Shown: one piece after another, positions 60,804-64,000 of the stretch | Numbering within the stretch: position 1 is the first letter of the stretch | Layout of the letters: each line of letters starts with the position of its first letter | Origin: Triplophysa rosa | Lineage: Eukaryota; Chordata; Actinopteri; Cypriniformes; Nemacheilidae | Length of the DNA: 64,000 bases | Direction: 5' to 3' | NCBI RefSeq assembly: GCF_024868665.1 | Contig: NC_079891.1 | Location: forward strand, 17,438,712-17,502,711 | Notes under the pieces: generated by a model | What the model was told of the DNA's origin: nothing | Databases searched by the model: none | Seen by the model: the letters and a program-made list of their open reading frames with translations, nothing else | Program-made: the position numbers and the translations under genes

Positions 60804-62363
60804 CAGTGAGGGAAATAAGTATTTGATCCCCTGCTGATTTTGTAAGTTTGCCTACTTACAAACAAATGAAGGGTCTATAATTTTTATGGTGGGTTTATTT
60901 TAACTGATAGACACAGAATATTAAAAAAATCAGGGGAAAAAAATGTTATATAAAGGTTATAAATTGATTTGCATTTCAGTCAGTGAAATAAGTATTTGAT
61001 CCCCAAGCAAAACATAACTTTGTACTTTGTGGAGAAACCCTTGTTGGCAAGCACAGAGGTCAGACATTTCTGATAGTTGGTCACCAGGTTTGCACATGTG
61101 TCCGGATACATTTAGTCCACTCCTCTGTCAATCTTTAAGGTTTCTTGGCTGTCGCTCAGCAAATTGGAGTTTTAGCCTCCTTCACAGAGGTTCTATAGGA
61201 CTAGGGTCTAGAGACTGGCTAGGACATTTAATGTGCTTCTCCTTAAGCCACTATTTGGTTGTCTTGGCAATATGTTTTGCGTCTTTGTCATGTTAAAGGC
61301 TCATCCATGACCCATCTTCAGTGACCTAGTTAAGGGGAGGAGGTTCTCGTCCAAGATTTTACGGTACATGGGCCCGTCCCTCAGCCCCTCAATGCGGTGA
61401 AGTCATCCTGTATACCTGTAGCAGAGAAAAAGCCCTAAAGCAGAATGTTTCCAACACTGTGCTTCTCTGTAGACATGATGTTCTTGGGCTCATAGTCAGC
61501 ATTTCTCTCCCTCCAAACACAGGAGTCCATTTTGGTCTCACAGCAGTGCCAGCACTTTCGCCAAAGCCTTTTCTGAATCATTTTTATGTTCATTGTCAAA
61601 CTTAAGACGAGCCAGGCGGGCCTTCTTGGGCAGGAGGACCTTGCGGGTGCTTCAGGATTTCAGTCTACTGTGGCATAGCGTGTTACCAATGTGTTACCAA
61701 TGTTTTGCTTGCTAACTGTGTTCCCAACTGTCTTGAAATCATTAACAGGCTTCTTCCGTGTAGTTCTGGGCTGATCTTTAACATTTCTCATGATCATCTT
61801 TACCCCATTGGGGAAATATTGCAGGGAGCTCCAGAACAAGGGCATTTGATAGTTATTTTGTATATCTTCTATTTCCAAATAATCACACCAACAGTTGTCT
61901 CCTTCTCACCAAGCTTCTGTCTGTAGCCTATTCAAGGTTTGTGCAGGTCTCCAATCTTGTCGCTGACATCCTTTAAAACCTATTTGGTCTGGACCATGGT
62001 GTTGGAGAGGTTGAACTGGAAGATACAGATTCTGTTGGCAGGCATCTTTTATATACATAACAAGCTGATTTAGGAGTACTTTCTTAAAGTGACAGGACTA
62101 ATCTGTGGTCCATATAGGCACATAACCAATCTGTGGAGCCAGAATTCTTGCTAGTTGGTAGGGGATCAAATACTTATTTCACTGACTGAAATGCAAATCA
62201 ATTTATAACCTTTATATAACATTTTTTTCCCCCTGATTTTTTTTAATATTCTGTGTCTATCAGTTAAAATAAACCCACCATAAAAATTATAGACCCTTCA
62301 TTTGTTTGTAAGTAGGCAAACTTACAAAATCAGCAGGGGATCAAATACTTATTTCCCTCACTG
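60804..62363 (-). mobile_element. Nest level 4: Tc1-like transposon with IR/DR ends and dead transposase
   Basis: Starts CAGTGAGGGAAATAAGTATT, ends with its complement, and is flanked by TA (60802-60803, 62364-62365). Length 1560 bp. Each ~200-bp end has an outer and an inner direct repeat (inner at 60981 and about 62184), the IR/DR layout known from Sleeping Beauty-type elements. The minus-strand interior matches Tc1 transposase in pieces: MIMRNVKDQPRTTRK (near 61760-61800), then a block around YEPKNIMSTEKHSVGN, then LKIDRGVD-like C-terminal sequence ending near the inner repeat. Stops and frame breaks are frequent. Confidence 0.92.
61027..61880 (-). pseudogene. Tc1 transposase remnant
   Basis: On the minus strand, fragments of the HTH region (DQPRTTRKKPVNDF, 61660-61878) and of the catalytic domain can be followed in several frames to about 61030. 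Multiple frameshifts and stops make it non-functional, and the expected DDE residues are not in one frame. Confidence 0.75.
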
Positions 62364-63081
62364 TATACAGTATCTTATTTAATTTTCTGCTTTGCTCTGT
62401 TGTTTTATTGGTGCCGTTACTTGTAGCTTGATTATTTGTTCTTATTTTTATTTGTCTGTAGTCCCTTTTCCCTGAACATAGCACAAATCGAACCGAACCG
62501 AAACCGTGACTCTAAAACCGTGACACAGACCGAACCGTGAGTAATTTGAACCGTTTCACCCCTAGTAAACGCGCTTCTGATCGGAATGTCATCCGATCAG
62601 CGTGTCCTGATCAAGAGGTAGTCGAGGACGCATTGTGATCGGATCTCAGTGTAATGTAAACGCAATCCAGACAGTTTATCTACATTTAACGGTACAATTT
62701 CACAGAAAACCCCGCCTGCTATCATTATTCTCTTGTCTGTCCGAAACCTCTCAGACTGCGGAGCAGCTGACAAATGCAGCGGAAAGTTTACTCTTGCTCA
62801 CGCACTCTTGCACAGTCGTTCATTTTCCCACAATATGATCGTGGATACTTTATTACAGTGTATCATTATTTACAACCTACAGAGGATGTATGTCAAATCA
62901 CATGAGATGTTTTCTTTACCACTTCAGCTTTATCATCACATAGGCTATTTGTGACTGCCACGAACGGGTTTTACTCGCACACACAGCGCCACTGGTGTTT
63001 TTAAATGCATCATTTGTTTATTTTCATGTCACAGACACGAATAGCAACACTATACCAGCTTGTTTCCAACATATAGGCTAC

Positions 63082-63083
<2 letters not shown>

Positions 63084-63140
<57 letters not shown>
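63084..63140. repeat. (GT)n microsatellite
   Basis: About 28 GT units inside the Harbinger-like element. The His-Thr and Cys-Val repeats in translated frames are artefacts. Confidence 0.97.
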
Positions 63141-63142
<2 letters not shown>

Positions 63143-63870
63143 TTACTGTATAGCATACGGCATAATATACTCTCTGTTTTCCCGCTGTCCCGAGGGCTGC
63201 TGCCGTGTCTAGTACCTTCCCCGGAAGACAGCTTGAAACGGAGCTCTGAATACACCGTATATATCATTTGCACACCGAAACAAGATTGTAGTGTTGCTTA
63301 TAGCTGATGTTAGTAAACACGCTATCTAGGGCACAGAACAAAGAAATGACGAGCTGTCACTTTCATCCGAACCAACCCAAATAGACGAGAACTTTGCAAG
63401 TGGTCGCTTTTGATCATAGGAACTTCGGCCTACTTATGTGATTATTTTATGTGTCCGTGACATGAATAAACAAATGATGTGATTAAAAACACAGTTAGAG
63501 TCTGTGTGTGTGTGCGCGTGCGCGAGTGAAACCCGCCAAAGCTCAAGTACAAAAGCTGTTGTTTGTCATTTTACAAACGTCCTCTGCTTATACTTTCACA
63601 TATAAGATTGTTAATCGTTTTAACCGCGGTTTACTTCCCCTTTTAAATTGCAGGCTTATTAAAATAATGGGCGCGGAAACTATAGAGATCCGATCAGTTA
63701 TCCAGATGTGGAAGCCACTTGTTGACAAGTGTAAACGAGCTGTGTCCTGATTGTCTGAAGATCCGATCTGCTTGTTCGGATCACCGAGATTGCATGTTAA
63801 TGCCAAATATAAACGTACCCTAAGACACAGTCCTGGCTTAGGCTAAGCCTTGTCTATGAAACCGGGCCTA

Positions 63871-64000
63871 AATCTGTATCTTTGCAGTGTTCTGGAAACA
63901 CAGTGCACCATGTATTCTGTGGCGCACAAAATGTTAATCAAGTAGAAAGTTTCTTTATTATTTTTTTATGAAATTAGAGTGAGTGATAAACAAGACTGCT
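63871..64000. other. Right edge, nothing recognised
   Basis: Presumed atxn2 intron or upstream flank. No exon seen. Confidence 0.4.

Larger units (their letters stand above)
59988..62564. mobile_element. Nest level 3: hAT transposon
   Basis: Begins TAGGAGTGTAACGGTTCTCG and ends TTGAACCGTTTCACCCCTA. Flanked by a perfect 8-bp duplication GTAAACGC (59980-59987 and 62565-62572). About 1.0 kb of its own sequence after removing the Tc1 insertion; no intact transposase. Confidence 0.9.
59906..63820. mobile_element. Nest level 2: Harbinger-like non-autonomous transposon
   Basis: TIRs GGGTGCGTTTATATTTGGCA and TGCCAAATATAAACGTACCC extend about 33 bases with few mismatches. Flanked by TAA (59903-59905, 63821-63823), the Harbinger target type. 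Own sequence 59906-59987 plus 62573-63820 (about 1.33 kb), including a (GT)n run and repeated GATCCGATC-type motifs. No transposase recognised. Confidence 0.8.
59734..63867. mobile_element. Nest level 1: outer MITE with TAA target duplication
   Basis: TIRs GCCCCGGTTTCACAGACAAG (left) and CTTGTCTATGAAACCGGGCC (right). Flanked by TAA at 59731-59733 and 63868-63870. Without the insertions inside it, this is only about 216 bp (59734-59905 and 63824-63867). It is interrupted by the element at 59906-63820. Confidence 0.8.

Overview
The window is nuclear DNA from a ray-finned fish, most likely a cyprinid. It is AT-rich and holds intron-split vertebrate genes. It carries many repeat types that I associate with carp- and zebrafish-like genomes: palindromic TTAA-flanked MITEs, Tc1, hAT, Harbinger-like and Kolobok-like DNA transposons, an L2-type LINE and tRNA-derived SINEs. 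There are no prokaryotic features, rRNA genes, functional tRNA genes or CRISPR arrays. The species call is inference. The gene calls rest on splice-by-splice reconstruction from the sequence compared with family proteins I know.

Four protein-coding genes lie in tandem, all on the minus strand. (1) dnajb5 (1-4717, cut by the left edge) has its J-domain exon and the start of its second coding exon. (2) epg5 (16309-40670) is complete: 44 coding exons join in one uninterrupted frame of 2550 codons plus stop. It is the autophagosome-lysosome tethering protein mutated in Vici syndrome. (3) riok2 (41731-44920) is complete: 10 exons, 512 codons, an atypical RIO kinase of 40S ribosome maturation, with catalytic residues at the same numbers as in human. 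(4) atxn2 (46617-57506) is the 3' part, 18 exons, with part of the LsmAD region, the PAM2 motif and the conserved C-terminus. Its 5' exons (Lsm domain, polyQ region) lie beyond the right edge.

Layout: 1-6.7 kb, dnajb5 with a 5'-truncated LINE and nested MITEs in its intron. 6.7-16.3 kb, gene-free and repeat-rich: a Kolobok-like element carrying a solo LTR and a hAT fragment, and several MITEs. 16.3-40.7 kb, epg5 with transposons in its introns. 40.7-41.7 kb, a compact spacer with the epg5 promoter, including a perfect CLEAR-type palindrome. 41.7-45.3 kb, riok2 and its promoter (ETS site plus CACGTG). 45.3-57.5 kb, atxn2. 57.5-64 kb, the upstream intron or flank of atxn2, dominated by a four-level nest of transposons (MITE > Harbinger-like > hAT > Tc1), each level with its own target-site duplication.

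The genes do not form a pathway together. The most notable observations are the transposon nest, a young Tc1 insertion with near-identical ends but a dead transposase, an inverted pair of Kolobok-like elements with a THAP-finger fossil, the CLEAR motif at epg5, a GC-AG intron in epg5, and a MITE sitting 20 bases from an epg5 splice acceptor.
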